Positions 1 through 7,571 of a stretch of DNA of 51,468 nt are shown here, one piece after another. The notes beneath the pieces were generated by a model. It saw nothing but the letters and a program-made list of their open reading frames with translations, was not told the DNA's origin and did no database searches. The position numbers and the translations under genes were made by a program. This DNA is from an uncultured Clostridia bacterium (GTDB lineage: Bacteria > Bacillota > Clostridia > Oscillospirales > Ruminococcaceae), in NCBI GenBank assembly GCA_947623585.1, contig CANQHA010000015.1:1-51468 (forward strand), read 5' to 3'. Numbering within the stretch: the stretch's first letter is position 1; the number at the start of each line of letters is the position of its first letter.

Positions 1-135
1 CCTGAACGCTCCATGCGCACAAAGCCCCGCAGGGGCGTTGTGCCACAGACGCGGGGTTTTGTCCAAGAGGACGAGCCGCCGATTCGGCATGGCGGCGAAG
101 CCCGATTGGCTGCAAAACCCGCTTATGTTATCTCC
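1..135. repeat. Partial copy of the two-hairpin dispersed repeat (HP2 + HP1), truncated by the window edge
   Basis: Bases 51-123 form the long imperfect hairpin HP1 (arms GCGGGGTTTTG and CAAAACCCGC, inner arms CGCC/GGCG). It is the same element as 14322-14396 and, in reverse orientation, 18099-18173 and 29551-29625. Bases 6-45 hold the small hairpin HP2 (GCACAAAGCCCC against GGGGCGTTGTGC). Order and orientation match the copy at 14275-14434. An open reading frame crosses it, but the same peptide phrase recurs in each repeat copy, so it is not treated as a gene. Confidence 0.8.
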
Positions 136-197
136 ACTCCGTAGTGCTTTCCGCTCCCCCGAATCCCCCTCATCTCACTTTCCGTCAATCCGCAGTA

Positions 198-297
198 CCC
201 ATTCCGCACACATTATCCTCAGCATTTAAAAACGTCGCCGACGGCGACACCTTTAAATTCCGACGCTCTGACCTCTGACTTCTGTCTTCTTAACGCG
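198..297. repeat. Dispersed repeat family C copy (GTCGCC-gac-GGCGAC hairpin plus TCTGACTTCT tail)
   Basis: The stretch CCCATTCCGCAC..CATTAT, a GTCGCCGACGGCGAC hairpin, an ACCTTTAAATTC segment and a degenerate pyrimidine-rich tail (CTCTGACCTCTGACTTCTG) recur at 31589-31686 and partly at 34619-34694. No protein is supported here. Confidence 0.7.
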
Positions 298-301
298 CCT
301 C

Positions 302-330
302 TTGACAAATCATCCTGTTCGTATTATAAT
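302..330 (+). promoter_or_regulatory. Promoter of the TetR-CPBP operon
   Basis: TTGACA at 302-307 and TATAAT at 325-330 are separated by 17 bp, a full consensus sigma-A promoter 44 bp upstream of the TetR start codon. Confidence 0.88.
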
Positions 331-333
331 ACC

Positions 334-345
334 TGTTATGTAACA
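334..345. promoter_or_regulatory. Candidate TetR operator
   Basis: The inverted repeat TGTTA-TG-TAACA lies just after the -10 box, over the expected transcription start, and 29 bp before the regulator gene. That placement fits autorepression by the TetR protein encoded next. Binding is inferred only. Confidence 0.4.
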
Positions 346-373
346 CTAATTATAAATCAAAGGAGACCCCGCC

Positions 374-949
374 ATGCCGCCTAAAGCCAAAATCACAAAG
401 GAAATGCTCATCGACGCCGCGTTTTCGATAGCCCGCGAAACCGGCTGGGAGAACATCAACGCGCGCGCCGTCGCCGAAAGGCTTCAATGCTCAACTCAGC
501 CGGTCATGTACCACTTCGCGACGGTCGGGGAGCTGAAAAAAGCCGCCTATTCAAAGGCGGACAGCTATCACACAGCGTATCTGATGAACGTCAAAGGCCC
601 GCAGATCATGCTCGAGATAGGGCTGAATTACATCCGCTTCGCGCTCGAAGAACCGCGGCTTTTCCGCTTTCTGTTCCAGTCGGGCTTCTTCGACGGAGCG
701 ACCCTGCTCGAAATGATAGACGCCGAGCAGCTTGCGCCCGTTCTTTCGGCGATGCAATCGTCTGTCGGTGGGAGCACGGCGCGGGTCAAAGAGATATTTA
801 CTACGGTTTTTCTGTTCGCCCACGGATATGCGAGCATTATTGCAAACAACTCGCTCAGCTTTGACGAGGAGCAAATAAGATCTCAGCTTGAGCGGGCCTA
901 CAAAGGCGCGGTTTTGGCGGCGCAGGAAGCGCGGGAGGATAAAAAATGA
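374..949 (+). CDS. TetR/AcrR-family transcriptional regulator
   Basis: A 191-residue protein with the normal TetR size. The N-terminal helix-turn-helix spans roughly residues 8-55, with the recognition region around CSTQPVMYHFATVGEL. The C-terminal part is the family's variable ligand-binding/dimer domain, which gives no clue to the ligand. The start ATG follows AAAGGAG by 9 nt. The stop overlaps the start of the CPBP protease gene (ATGA), so the two are co-transcribed. A consensus promoter at 302-330 and an inverted repeat at 334-345 suggest autoregulation. Known of the family: usually repressors that respond to small molecules or envelope stress. Target beyond its own operon is unknown. Confidence 0.9.
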   Translation: MPPKAKITKEMLIDAAFSIARETGWENINARAVAERLQCSTQPVMYHFATVGELKKAAYSKADSYHTAYLMNVKGPQIMLEIGLNYIRFALEEPRLFRFLFQSGFFDGATLLEMIDAEQLAPVLSAMQSSVGGSTARVKEIFTTVFLFAHGYASIIANNSLSFDEEQIRSQLERAYKGAVLAAQEAREDKK

Positions 950-1623
950 AAAATAAAAAAGCCGATGAAAACGGCAAAAAGAGCGCCGTGCTCACTTTGA
1001 CAGGCGCGGCGATAATGATACTTCTGACGGCGACAAAGGTCCTGCCGTCCTCGAAATTGGCGGGATATTCCGTCTTTGTCGGAATAGCGTTTTTCTTCGC
1101 CGTTGAAGCCGTTGCAAAAACTCCGCGCTCCGAATCGGGGCTTAGGTTCAGCACGGTTTTTGCCGACCTTAAAAAGCCGGGCGTAACGGCGTGGTTTTTG
1201 CTGCCGATTTTAAGCGGCGCCGCGGCGAGCGCCGTGGGATATCTTATATTCGGGGGAGAATTTGAGGCTCATGTAATCGGCCGCGCGGGCGAGATGCTTT
1301 CTTTTGGCAAAACCGCGCTTTTGATCGTTCAGCTGATAGTCGCGGCGTTCGGCGAGGAGATAGCCTATCGCGGATTTTTCCTCGGAAAAGGCATGAAGCT
1401 GCTTCCGTTTTGGGTCTGCGCGGCGGCTTCGTCGGCGGTTTTTGCGGCGGGGCACATCGCCGAGGGCAGCATAGGCGTCGTGCTTTTTGACGTCGCCTGC
1501 GTGTTTATCGACAGCATGATTTTCTCGGAGGTCTATCGCAGATCCGGCAACTGCGTTGTCAGCACCCTCTCGCACATTGTCGCAAACGCCTTTTCGCTCG
1601 CCGTGGCGGCCGTCTTCTTTTAA
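946..1623 (+). CDS. CPBP-family intramembrane glutamic endopeptidase (CAAX-like protease)
   Basis: 225 residues, multi-pass membrane protein. The three diagnostic motifs of the CPBP/Abi family are present: EExxxR as GEEIAYRGFF (E137, E138, R142), a membrane-embedded histidine in FAAGH (H170) and HxxxN as SHIVAN (H210, N214). All predicted catalytic residues are kept, so it should be an active membrane protease. Bacterial members act in bacteriocin immunity, protein processing or abortive infection; the substrate here is unknown. The start codon overlaps the TetR stop by 4 nt, which indicates translational coupling and control by that regulator. Confidence 0.9.
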   Translation: MKNKKADENGKKSAVLTLTGAAIMILLTATKVLPSSKLAGYSVFVGIAFFFAVEAVAKTPRSESGLRFSTVFADLKKPGVTAWFLLPILSGAAASAVGYLIFGGEFEAHVIGRAGEMLSFGKTALLIVQLIVAAFGEEIAYRGFFLGKGMKLLPFWVCAAASSAVFAAGHIAEGSIGVVLFDVACVFIDSMIFSEVYRRSGNCVVSTLSHIVANAFSLAVAAVFF

Positions 1624-1651
1624 TTTTTTCGGAGCGGCGCGCTTTTCGCTC

Positions 1652-2032
1652 CTACCCGATCTCCACCCTCTGCCCGTCGCAAAGAGCGTCCTCGCAAAAA
1701 AGCACCACCCTGTCTCCCTGTTTAAGCCCGCTTTCTATAAGATAAAGCTCGGGGTAAAATTCGCTTTCGGAGAGGGAAACGTCTATGCTTCTGACCGCAA
1801 ACACCTCCCGCTCGAAAGCCGGCTTTGATTCAAGGAGCATGACCTTTCCGTCCCTCACGCACTCCTTCGGCAGGGTCAGCTTCATCGCGCCGCCGTCAAG
1901 CGCCACCGCCGCCGAGACGGTATATGCTGTGACGTCGGGGGTGACAAGGTGATATATTGCGTCTCCGAAAAAAGAGAAAAATAGCAGCACGGCGCAAAAA
2001 GCAAGCATTATTATCGTTGTCGGTCTTTTCAT
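1652..2032 (-). CDS. Small membrane-anchored protein of unknown function, last gene of the ABC operon
   Basis: 126 residues from the ATG at 2032, which is preceded by GAGG just inside the stop region of the upstream permease gene. A further upstream in-frame Met would overlap that permease by 32 nt and has no ribosome binding site. The protein has one N-terminal membrane helix (about residues 5-25, TIIMLAFCAVLLFFSFF) followed by an extracytoplasmic beta-rich region. The end (ESGLKQGDRVVLF) resembles the barrel repeats of efflux adaptor proteins, but this is too short to assign. Its position at the end of the sigma/anti-sigma/ABC operon suggests an accessory role. I do not recognise a family. 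Confidence 0.65.
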   Translation of the reverse strand: MKRPTTIIMLAFCAVLLFFSFFGDAIYHLVTPDVTAYTVSAAVALDGGAMKLTLPKECVRDGKVMLLESKPAFEREVFAVRSIDVSLSESEFYPELYLIESGLKQGDRVVLFCEDALCDGQRVEIG

Positions 2033-2039
2033 AAGCGCC

Positions 2040-2795
2040 TCACAGCTTATAGCTTTCCATCGACGTTTCAAGCGGCTTTCTGAAAATCAGAAACAGCATG
2101 AGCGCCGGGAACATATAAACCGCGCCGCCCGCGCTTGCGACGTCTTCGGGCAGCTCCGCGAGCTTCACCGAAAGGGGATAAATCTCGGGGTTGTCCATCG
2201 AGAATATAAGAGCCTGCTCGACGATGTTCCAGCTTTCGCAGAAGATAAGCACCGCAAGAGCCGATATCGCCGGCTTTATCTGCGGCAAAACCGCACAGCG
2301 CATGATTTTAAGCGCCGACGACGTTTCAAGCTGAGCGTAATCTATAAGCTCGTCGGGCACCGAAGTCATAAACTGCCTCGTCAGAAACACCGCAAAGGGC
2401 GAGAATATCATCGGCAGGGTCAGCGCGAGCGGGGTGTTCAAAAAGCCGAGATCGCGAAGCCGGATATAATTCGGCAGAAGCGTAGCCTGAAAGGGCAGCA
2501 GCATCACGGCTATGTAAATGAAGAACAGCGCCTTTGCGCCCCTGAATTTTATTTTTGCAAACAAAAAGCCGAGCGGCAGCGAAATTATGATGCTCGCCGA
2601 GGTAATGACAAAAGCGTAGAGCGCCGAGTTCCAAAAATATTTGAAATAGGCGTGGTCCACCGTGAAAAGCTCCCAATACTGCACCAAAGAGAGGCTTTTG
2701 CCAAACGTCAGAGATTTTATCGCAAGCGACGCGACCGGCAGGAAGAAAAACACGCCGAGAGATGTCATCAGCGCGGTCAGAAGCCGTTTTTTCAC
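2040..2795 (-). CDS. Carbohydrate-type ABC transporter permease (MalG/AraQ type)
   Basis: 251 residues with six predicted membrane segments. The cytoplasmic EAA-type loop that docks on the ATPase is recognisable around YAQLETSSALKIMRCAVLP, although its Glu-Ala-Ala core is degenerate. This is the second permease of the pair: its ATG overlaps the stop of the upstream permease by 4 nt. Typical MalG-type proteins are 270-300 residues, so it is on the short side. No ATPase gene lies in the cluster; sugar importers of Clostridia often share one MsmK-like ATPase encoded elsewhere (established for the family, inferred here). Substrate unknown. Confidence 0.88.
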   Translation of the reverse strand: MKKRLLTALMTSLGVFFFLPVASLAIKSLTFGKSLSLVQYWELFTVDHAYFKYFWNSALYAFVITSASIIISLPLGFLFAKIKFRGAKALFFIYIAVMLLPFQATLLPNYIRLRDLGFLNTPLALTLPMIFSPFAVFLTRQFMTSVPDELIDYAQLETSSALKIMRCAVLPQIKPAISALAVLIFCESWNIVEQALIFSMDNPEIYPLSVKLAELPEDVASAGGAVYMFPALMLFLIFRKPLETSMESYKL

Positions 2796-3625
2796 CGTTC
2801 GCCGCTCCTTTCCGAGAAGATATATGCAAAAAAGATCGCAAGCCCCACAAAAGCCGTGAACATCACCGCCGCCGCCGAGAGATTCTGATAATTCAGCTTA
2901 TAGAAGTGGTTGTTCATATAGTTCTGAAGCATATAAGCCGAGTCGGGCGGATAGTTTGAGCCGAAGAAAAGATAGCTTTCCTTGAATATTTTCAGCGAGT
3001 TCAAAAAGCTGAGCACCCCGACGAACAAAAGCGTCGGCGAAATGAGCGGGAGGGTTATTTTCAGCCCGACGGTTTTGGGGCTCGCCCCGTCGATAGCAGC
3101 CGCTTCATAGACCTCTTTCGGCACCTTTGACATCGCCGCCGTCAGAAGAATTATGTCTATGCCGACGTTTTTCCAGATAAAGAGAAGATAGAGCGGCAAA
3201 ACGTCGAAGAAGCCGCCCCACGCTTCAAGGCGGGTCAGATAAAAATATCCGTCCGAGTCAAAGACCGCCCGCCAGATTAGGATAACGCTCGCCGTCGGCA
3301 GAACATAGGGCATTATGAACGCGCTTTTTATCCACAAAAGCCGCTCCGAGAGCTTCATAAGCCCGAAAGAAAGGAGAAGCGCAAGGCTCATCACCGCCGC
3401 GACGCCTATTAGCGAGAACAGCGCGGTGTTTTTTAGAGCAAGCCGAAAATATTCGTTTTCGGCGACGGCTTTGAAGTTTTCAAGCCCCGCAAAGCGCTTT
3501 TTGAGGCCGCCGCTCAAAAACGCATAGCCGACGCTTCTTATAAACGGCAGGATATAAAACGCCGCGAAGCCCGCCGCCGCGGGAAGCCCGAGCGCCAAAA
3601 ATTTAAGTCTGAGTTTTTTGTTCAT
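2792..3625 (-). CDS. Carbohydrate-type ABC transporter permease (MalF/UgpA type)
   Basis: 277 residues, six membrane segments, starting with a clear first helix (residues 8-28). The EAA loop is well kept: EAAAIDGASPKTVGLKITLP, the contact for the ATPase. It pairs with the following MalG-type permease to form the membrane channel. It starts 4 nt after the upstream solute-binding protein gene and overlaps the next permease by 4 nt, so the set is translated together. Substrate cannot be read from the sequence; a sugar or glycan-derived compound is the family norm. Confidence 0.9.
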   Translation of the reverse strand: MNKKLRLKFLALGLPAAAGFAAFYILPFIRSVGYAFLSGGLKKRFAGLENFKAVAENEYFRLALKNTALFSLIGVAAVMSLALLLSFGLMKLSERLLWIKSAFIMPYVLPTASVILIWRAVFDSDGYFYLTRLEAWGGFFDVLPLYLLFIWKNVGIDIILLTAAMSKVPKEVYEAAAIDGASPKTVGLKITLPLISPTLLFVGVLSFLNSLKIFKESYLFFGSNYPPDSAYMLQNYMNNHFYKLNYQNLSAAAVMFTAFVGLAIFFAYIFSERSGER

Positions 3626-3629
3626 ATCG

Positions 3630-4817
3630 TCACTCGTTAAGCCATGCGCCGACCTCGCGGGCGTACATTTCTATCGCTTCATCAAGAGAAATTTTCCCCG
3701 ACTGATAGAGGTCGATGTCGTTTCTTGCGCTCAAAAGCTGATAATCATGCACAAAGCCGTTTTTGGCGATGGCGTAAAAATCCCCGAAAAGTCTGCTTTC
3801 GGGGCTGTATTTTTCCCCGTAATCTTCTCTGCCCTTTTTTATAAACGGATAGTTGAAAATTTCGTATATCCCGCCGTCGGTCAGGTCGGAATAGTTTTCG
3901 GCTATCGTTTCAAGCACCTTTACCGCGGCTTCCTTATTTTTGCCGTAAGGATTTATATAGGCGAAAATAGCGTTGACAAAATTTCCGCCGACCTTTTCGG
4001 AAATTTTCGGGATAGGGAATGCCCGAAAGCCCTCGGCGCAGTCGGCAAACTCCCAAAAGCCGCCCTCGGCCGCCAAAAGGTCCTTTTGCTCGGCGAGGTT
4101 TTTGGCGCCCGCGCTTTCAAAGCCCACAACCGTTTCGGGCGGGTTTGAATATCTCTCAAAGCCGCTCAAAAGCTCGGAGTAGATATGTCGGTAAATCTCG
4201 GTGTCATAGTCGAACGTGCGGCTTTTGAAATCGCAGTAATACTTCTCGTACTGATAATTCAAAAAGGTATAGAGATCGTCGCCTCGGGTATAGGCTTTTC
4301 TTTCGCCCGAGCAGCTTCTCACCCAGTTAAGATAGCCGTCGATACAGCTTATGTCGGGCATATCATCGGCCGCTTCGTTCGGAACGAGTATCGCCGTGAC
4401 CGACGACATTATCGGCGTCAAAACCGTTTTTCCGTCAACGGTGCAAAAATCTTTTAAATAGTCGAAGCAGCTTTCGTTGTGGCGCTCGATAGTCTCCGAG
4501 ATTATCGGCTCGTAAATTCCGCTTTCGATGAGCTTTCGCGCGTCGCTCGAGTTGAGAAAATAAATGTCGATATCGCTGTCCTCGGTGAGGATCTTTAAAA
4601 CCGTTTCGGAGTAGTCGCAGCAGACGACCGAGACCGGAATATCGGAATACTCAGAAAATCTGTCGAACCGAATAATGCTCCCCAAGGCGCCGCTCATGCC
4701 GCTGTAAGGGTCGTTTACCACGACCTCGGCGGGGTTTTCGGCGCCCGCATTTTGCGGCTTTTGCCCGCACGAGCATAAAATCAGCGCCGAGGCCAAAAAA
4801 GCAAATAATTTTTTCAT
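3630..4817 (-). CDS. Extracellular solute-binding lipoprotein, second paralogue
   Basis: 395 residues. The N-terminus is a lipoprotein signal (MKKLFAFLASALILCSC) with lipobox L-C-S-C, so the mature protein is anchored outside the membrane at Cys17. The rest follows the family-1 sugar-binding protein plan. Its C-terminus (YQSGKISLDEAIEMYAREV) and an inner AYINPYGKNKEAAVKVLE segment match the preceding gene product (YQSGRVSLDEAIEIYSRQI and AVVNPYSEHFDEAVKALE), showing that the two arose by tandem duplication. It lies 7 nt after the first paralogue and 4 nt before the first permease. It is clearly diverged and 75 residues shorter, so the two probably bind different ligands or one senses rather than transports. 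Confidence 0.88.
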   Translation of the reverse strand: MKKLFAFLASALILCSCGQKPQNAGAENPAEVVVNDPYSGMSGALGSIIRFDRFSEYSDIPVSVVCCDYSETVLKILTEDSDIDIYFLNSSDARKLIESGIYEPIISETIERHNESCFDYLKDFCTVDGKTVLTPIMSSVTAILVPNEAADDMPDISCIDGYLNWVRSCSGERKAYTRGDDLYTFLNYQYEKYYCDFKSRTFDYDTEIYRHIYSELLSGFERYSNPPETVVGFESAGAKNLAEQKDLLAAEGGFWEFADCAEGFRAFPIPKISEKVGGNFVNAIFAYINPYGKNKEAAVKVLETIAENYSDLTDGGIYEIFNYPFIKKGREDYGEKYSPESRLFGDFYAIAKNGFVHDYQLLSARNDIDLYQSGKISLDEAIEMYAREVGAWLNE

Positions 4818-4824
4818 ACGCGCC

Positions 4825-6237
4825 TCACTCGTTTAAATATGCGTCGATCTGACGGCTGTAAATTTCTATCGCCTCATCAAGGCTGACCCGCCCCGACTGA
4901 TAGTTTATAAAATCGTCGGTCGAGCCGAGGGCCGAGGGAGCGAGCGCCACGCAGCCGTTTTCGGCTATCTCAAACGCGTCTTTAAATATCTGCGTATCGG
5001 TCATATAGCTTTCGGGGTAGTCCGAGATATCCTTTTTGAGAAACGGGCTGCCGTTGAGATAGGGATCGACCGAGGAATAGAAGTTCTCGGCGATGTATTC
5101 AAGCGCTTTCACCGCCTCGTCAAAGTGCTCGGAATAGGGGTTCACGACGGCATAGATCGGCGAGCTGAGGTTTTTGCCGACATCTTTTGATATCCACGGA
5201 ATGTGCGCCGCCCGCCAGTCGTTGATGTCAAACTTCGGAGCGCCCTCGGCAAACGGGTCGGGCGTCGATATCCACTTCAGAGTGTAATACTCGGTCGTAT
5301 CGGCCAAAAACAGGGTGCTTTGACTGTCAAGTATGGTTCTGCTGACGTTCGGATTATCCACCGAGTTCGGGTTTACAAAACCTTTCGGCGCGGGCAAAGT
5401 GCCGTCAAGGGCATAGCTGTTGAGGTTCCAGCCGCCGAACATACCGTAGATCTCTCTGAAAAGCTCGGTGTCATAGTCGGCTTTTTTGTTTTTAAAATCG
5501 CAGACAAAGCAGTTATACTGCGTAAGATAGTTATATATCGGCCCCGCCCATGAAGCATATGAGACCCTTTCGCCGCCGTAGCTTTCGACAAGTCGGTGAA
5601 AATCCTCCATATATGCGATATCCTCTCGCGAAAAGCCTACCTCTTCGGCGGCCTGAACGGGATAGAGTATCATTGAGGGCTCGTTTCCGATAGGCATGGC
5701 GACGGTGTTTCCGCTCTCGTCGCGGCAAAGCTCTGAGATGTAGTCGAAGCACTCGGCGTTGAAGCCGTCGATGATATCCGATTTCATCGGCAGGCAAAGC
5801 CCGCGCCCGATAAGATCGTTAAGATACATCGCCGTGACGACGTATATATCAACGTCCTTGTCGCCCGCCATTATCTTCACCGAGACATCGGCGGGGCCGT
5901 ACTGCGCAAACCTTGCGCCAAGCCCCGAAAGCGCGGCGGCCCTTGAAAAAGCCTCGTCGTCAAGCTCGCTTTTATAGTTCCAGCCGCTAATCGTCAAAGC
6001 GGTCGGGTCGGGCTCGGGCGGCGAGCCGTTTTCCTCCGAGGGCAGGGTCTCAAGCGTTATCTCGGGCGAGGTCGTTTCGGGTGCGTTCCACCAAATTATG
6101 CCGTCCATGGCGGATCCCTCCGAGGCTTCGCTCGGCGGTGAGCTTTCGCTTTTTTGGGGGATATCCTCTCTTTGCTGACAGCCGAGCAGCAGCGCCGAGG
6201 AGAGTATCAAAGCTGCGGTGATTTTTAAAAATTTCAT
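4825..6237 (-). CDS. Extracellular solute-binding lipoprotein, first paralogue
   Basis: 470 residues from the ATG at 6237, chosen because GAAAGGGT lies 7 nt upstream; the in-frame Met 11 codons earlier has no such site. Signal peptide MKFLKITAALILSSALLLGC ends in the lipobox LLGC. A Ser/Glu/Pro-rich linker (residues about 21-70) spaces the binding domain from the membrane. The C-terminal half is paralogous to the next gene product. It is followed directly by that paralogue and two permeases, and preceded by the anti-sigma factor gene, from which it is 70 nt away. Likely an importer's or sensor's ligand receptor; ligand unknown. Confidence 0.87.
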   Translation of the reverse strand: MKFLKITAALILSSALLLGCQQREDIPQKSESSPPSEASEGSAMDGIIWWNAPETTSPEITLETLPSEENGSPPEPDPTALTISGWNYKSELDDEAFSRAAALSGLGARFAQYGPADVSVKIMAGDKDVDIYVVTAMYLNDLIGRGLCLPMKSDIIDGFNAECFDYISELCRDESGNTVAMPIGNEPSMILYPVQAAEEVGFSREDIAYMEDFHRLVESYGGERVSYASWAGPIYNYLTQYNCFVCDFKNKKADYDTELFREIYGMFGGWNLNSYALDGTLPAPKGFVNPNSVDNPNVSRTILDSQSTLFLADTTEYYTLKWISTPDPFAEGAPKFDINDWRAAHIPWISKDVGKNLSSPIYAVVNPYSEHFDEAVKALEYIAENFYSSVDPYLNGSPFLKKDISDYPESYMTDTQIFKDAFEIAENGCVALAPSALGSTDDFINYQSGRVSLDEAIEIYSRQIDAYLNE

Positions 6238-6307
6238 ATCAATGACCCTTTCGTGATAAGGTTTCACCATAAAAACGAAATTTTTCGCAAAATCACTACA
6301 AAAATTT

Positions 6308-7003
6308 TTATTCGGTCACATTTTCGGCGATTTTAACAATTTCATCCTCGTCAAGCTGTCCGCTGAGGCTGAAAACATAGCTGCCGTCATACCAGACCGC
6401 ATAGCTCCACCTGTCGTATTCGTCTCCGGAAATATAGAGGTAATAGGTCCTTTTGCCGACGGTTTTTTCAATGTATTCCCTGTCGTTGGGATAAACCGAA
6501 AGCTCGCACTTCGCCGCGATTCCGTACTGAAATTCGATGAGGTCGCCGGCGTAGTTTTTATAGCTCAGAAGCATAAGAAAGTCGTCGTAATCTATTCTGC
6601 GCAGCTTATAGCCCTCGGGGAGATAGCCGAGGCGCTTCTGGTCGTCGATCTCGCCGTCAAAGCCGCCCTGATAGGAATATTCGTCATGATCCGAAAGCAC
6701 CTCTCTGATGACGACCCCGACCGCGGCATGGATCTTAGGTTGAGAAAGAAGTAGCGCAAAGCACACCCCGAGCACCGAGGCCGCCGTGACCGCTCCCGTT
6801 GCGACGACCTTTGCGGCGCTTTTTAAAGCCTCTTTTCTTCCGACCGAGCGCTTTATTCTTTTCAGCCTTTTCTCAAAGCCCTCCGAGAAGCTGTGGGCCT
6901 CGCCGCCCTCGAAGGAGGAAAGCTCGTTTTCGCAGTCCTCGATGAGCGCTTCTCTCAAAAAATCATCCCAGAGGCGTTCGTTCGCCCTCTCACTGAATCT
7001 CAT
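6308..7003 (-). CDS. Membrane-anchored anti-sigma factor with DUF4367-like outer domain
   Basis: 231 residues from the ATG at 7003, placed 6 nt after GAGGAGG; a TTG five codons earlier is inside the Shine-Dalgarno and is rejected. Residues 1-70 are cytoplasmic and helical, the expected sigma-binding part. One membrane helix follows (about residues 75-97, VVATGAVTAASVLGVCFALL). The outer C-terminal domain (GYLPEGYKLRRIDYDDF..., a two-strand YxxxG-type repeat) is typical of DUF4367/RsgI-like sensors. The gene overlaps the sigma factor stop by 14 nt, the usual sigma/anti-sigma arrangement. It probably holds the sigma factor inactive until an envelope or substrate signal arrives. Confidence 0.85.
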   Translation of the reverse strand: MRFSERANERLWDDFLREALIEDCENELSSFEGGEAHSFSEGFEKRLKRIKRSVGRKEALKSAAKVVATGAVTAASVLGVCFALLLSQPKIHAAVGVVIREVLSDHDEYSYQGGFDGEIDDQKRLGYLPEGYKLRRIDYDDFLMLLSYKNYAGDLIEFQYGIAAKCELSVYPNDREYIEKTVGKRTYYLYISGDEYDRWSYAVWYDGSYVFSLSGQLDEDEIVKIAENVTE

Positions 7004-7541
7004 AGCCCGCCTCCTCAAGTTTTTTGCGAAGAAAAGCCTTTGCGCGATATATCCTCATCTGTGCGTTTTTCTCGCTTATGCCCAAAAGCTCCGCTATCTC
7101 GGCGCTGCTGAAGCCGTAGATATATCTCAGCTTGAGCGCGTCGCCGTATATTTTGTCGAGCGAGGATATCATCTCGGCGACCTGCCCCGCGCCGTTATAT
7201 ATCACCTCGCCGATATCCGGCATTTTAAGGCTTTGCGGGGCCGCGATGTTTTCGTCAAAGGGCGTTGCCGAGGGGTTCTCCTTGCGGAGAATGTCTATCG
7301 CGGTATTTCTCACTATAATAACGATAAAAGAGGCGGATTTACTACAAACAGGTTCGGAAAACCGTGAAATATTTTTTGCAATCTTCAAAAAGCTCTCCTG
7401 AACCGCCTCCTCGGCAAGAGAAGCGCTGTGAAGCACCGACATCGCGACCCGAAACATCAGCTCTTTATAAGCGCCGTATATTTCGGCGAATTTTTCCTTG
7501 TCGCTCGGCGAATCTATCATCGCAAGATACAGTGCGAGCAT
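6990..7541 (-). CDS. ECF-type RNA polymerase sigma factor
   Basis: 183 residues from the ATG at 7541; AAGGAG lies 8 nt upstream, whereas the GTG three codons earlier overlaps that site. Region 2 (about residues 15-85) includes AEEAVQESFLKIAKNISRF and TAIDILRK, the -10 recognition helices. Region 4 (about residues 118-175) has the helix-turn-helix YIYGFSSAEIAELLGISEKN followed by a basic recognition helix. The gene is the second of an eight-gene operon and precedes its anti-sigma factor. It most likely drives this operon and perhaps others; no duplicated non-sigma-A promoter was recognised here. Confidence 0.9.
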   Translation of the reverse strand: MLALYLAMIDSPSDKEKFAEIYGAYKELMFRVAMSVLHSASLAEEAVQESFLKIAKNISRFSEPVCSKSASFIVIIVRNTAIDILRKENPSATPFDENIAAPQSLKMPDIGEVIYNGAGQVAEMISSLDKIYGDALKLRYIYGFSSAEIAELLGISEKNAQMRIYRAKAFLRKKLEEAGYEIQ

Positions 7542-7571
7542 TTTTACCACTCCTTTTGAAAGATATATCGT

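Noticed and set aside
38-229. Reading frame for a protein with SKRTSRRFGMAAKPDW, also seen at 14286-14567
   Set aside because: The peptide phrase arises because the HP1 repeat is read in the same frame in both copies; there is no ribosome binding site, and the repeat structure explains the sequence.
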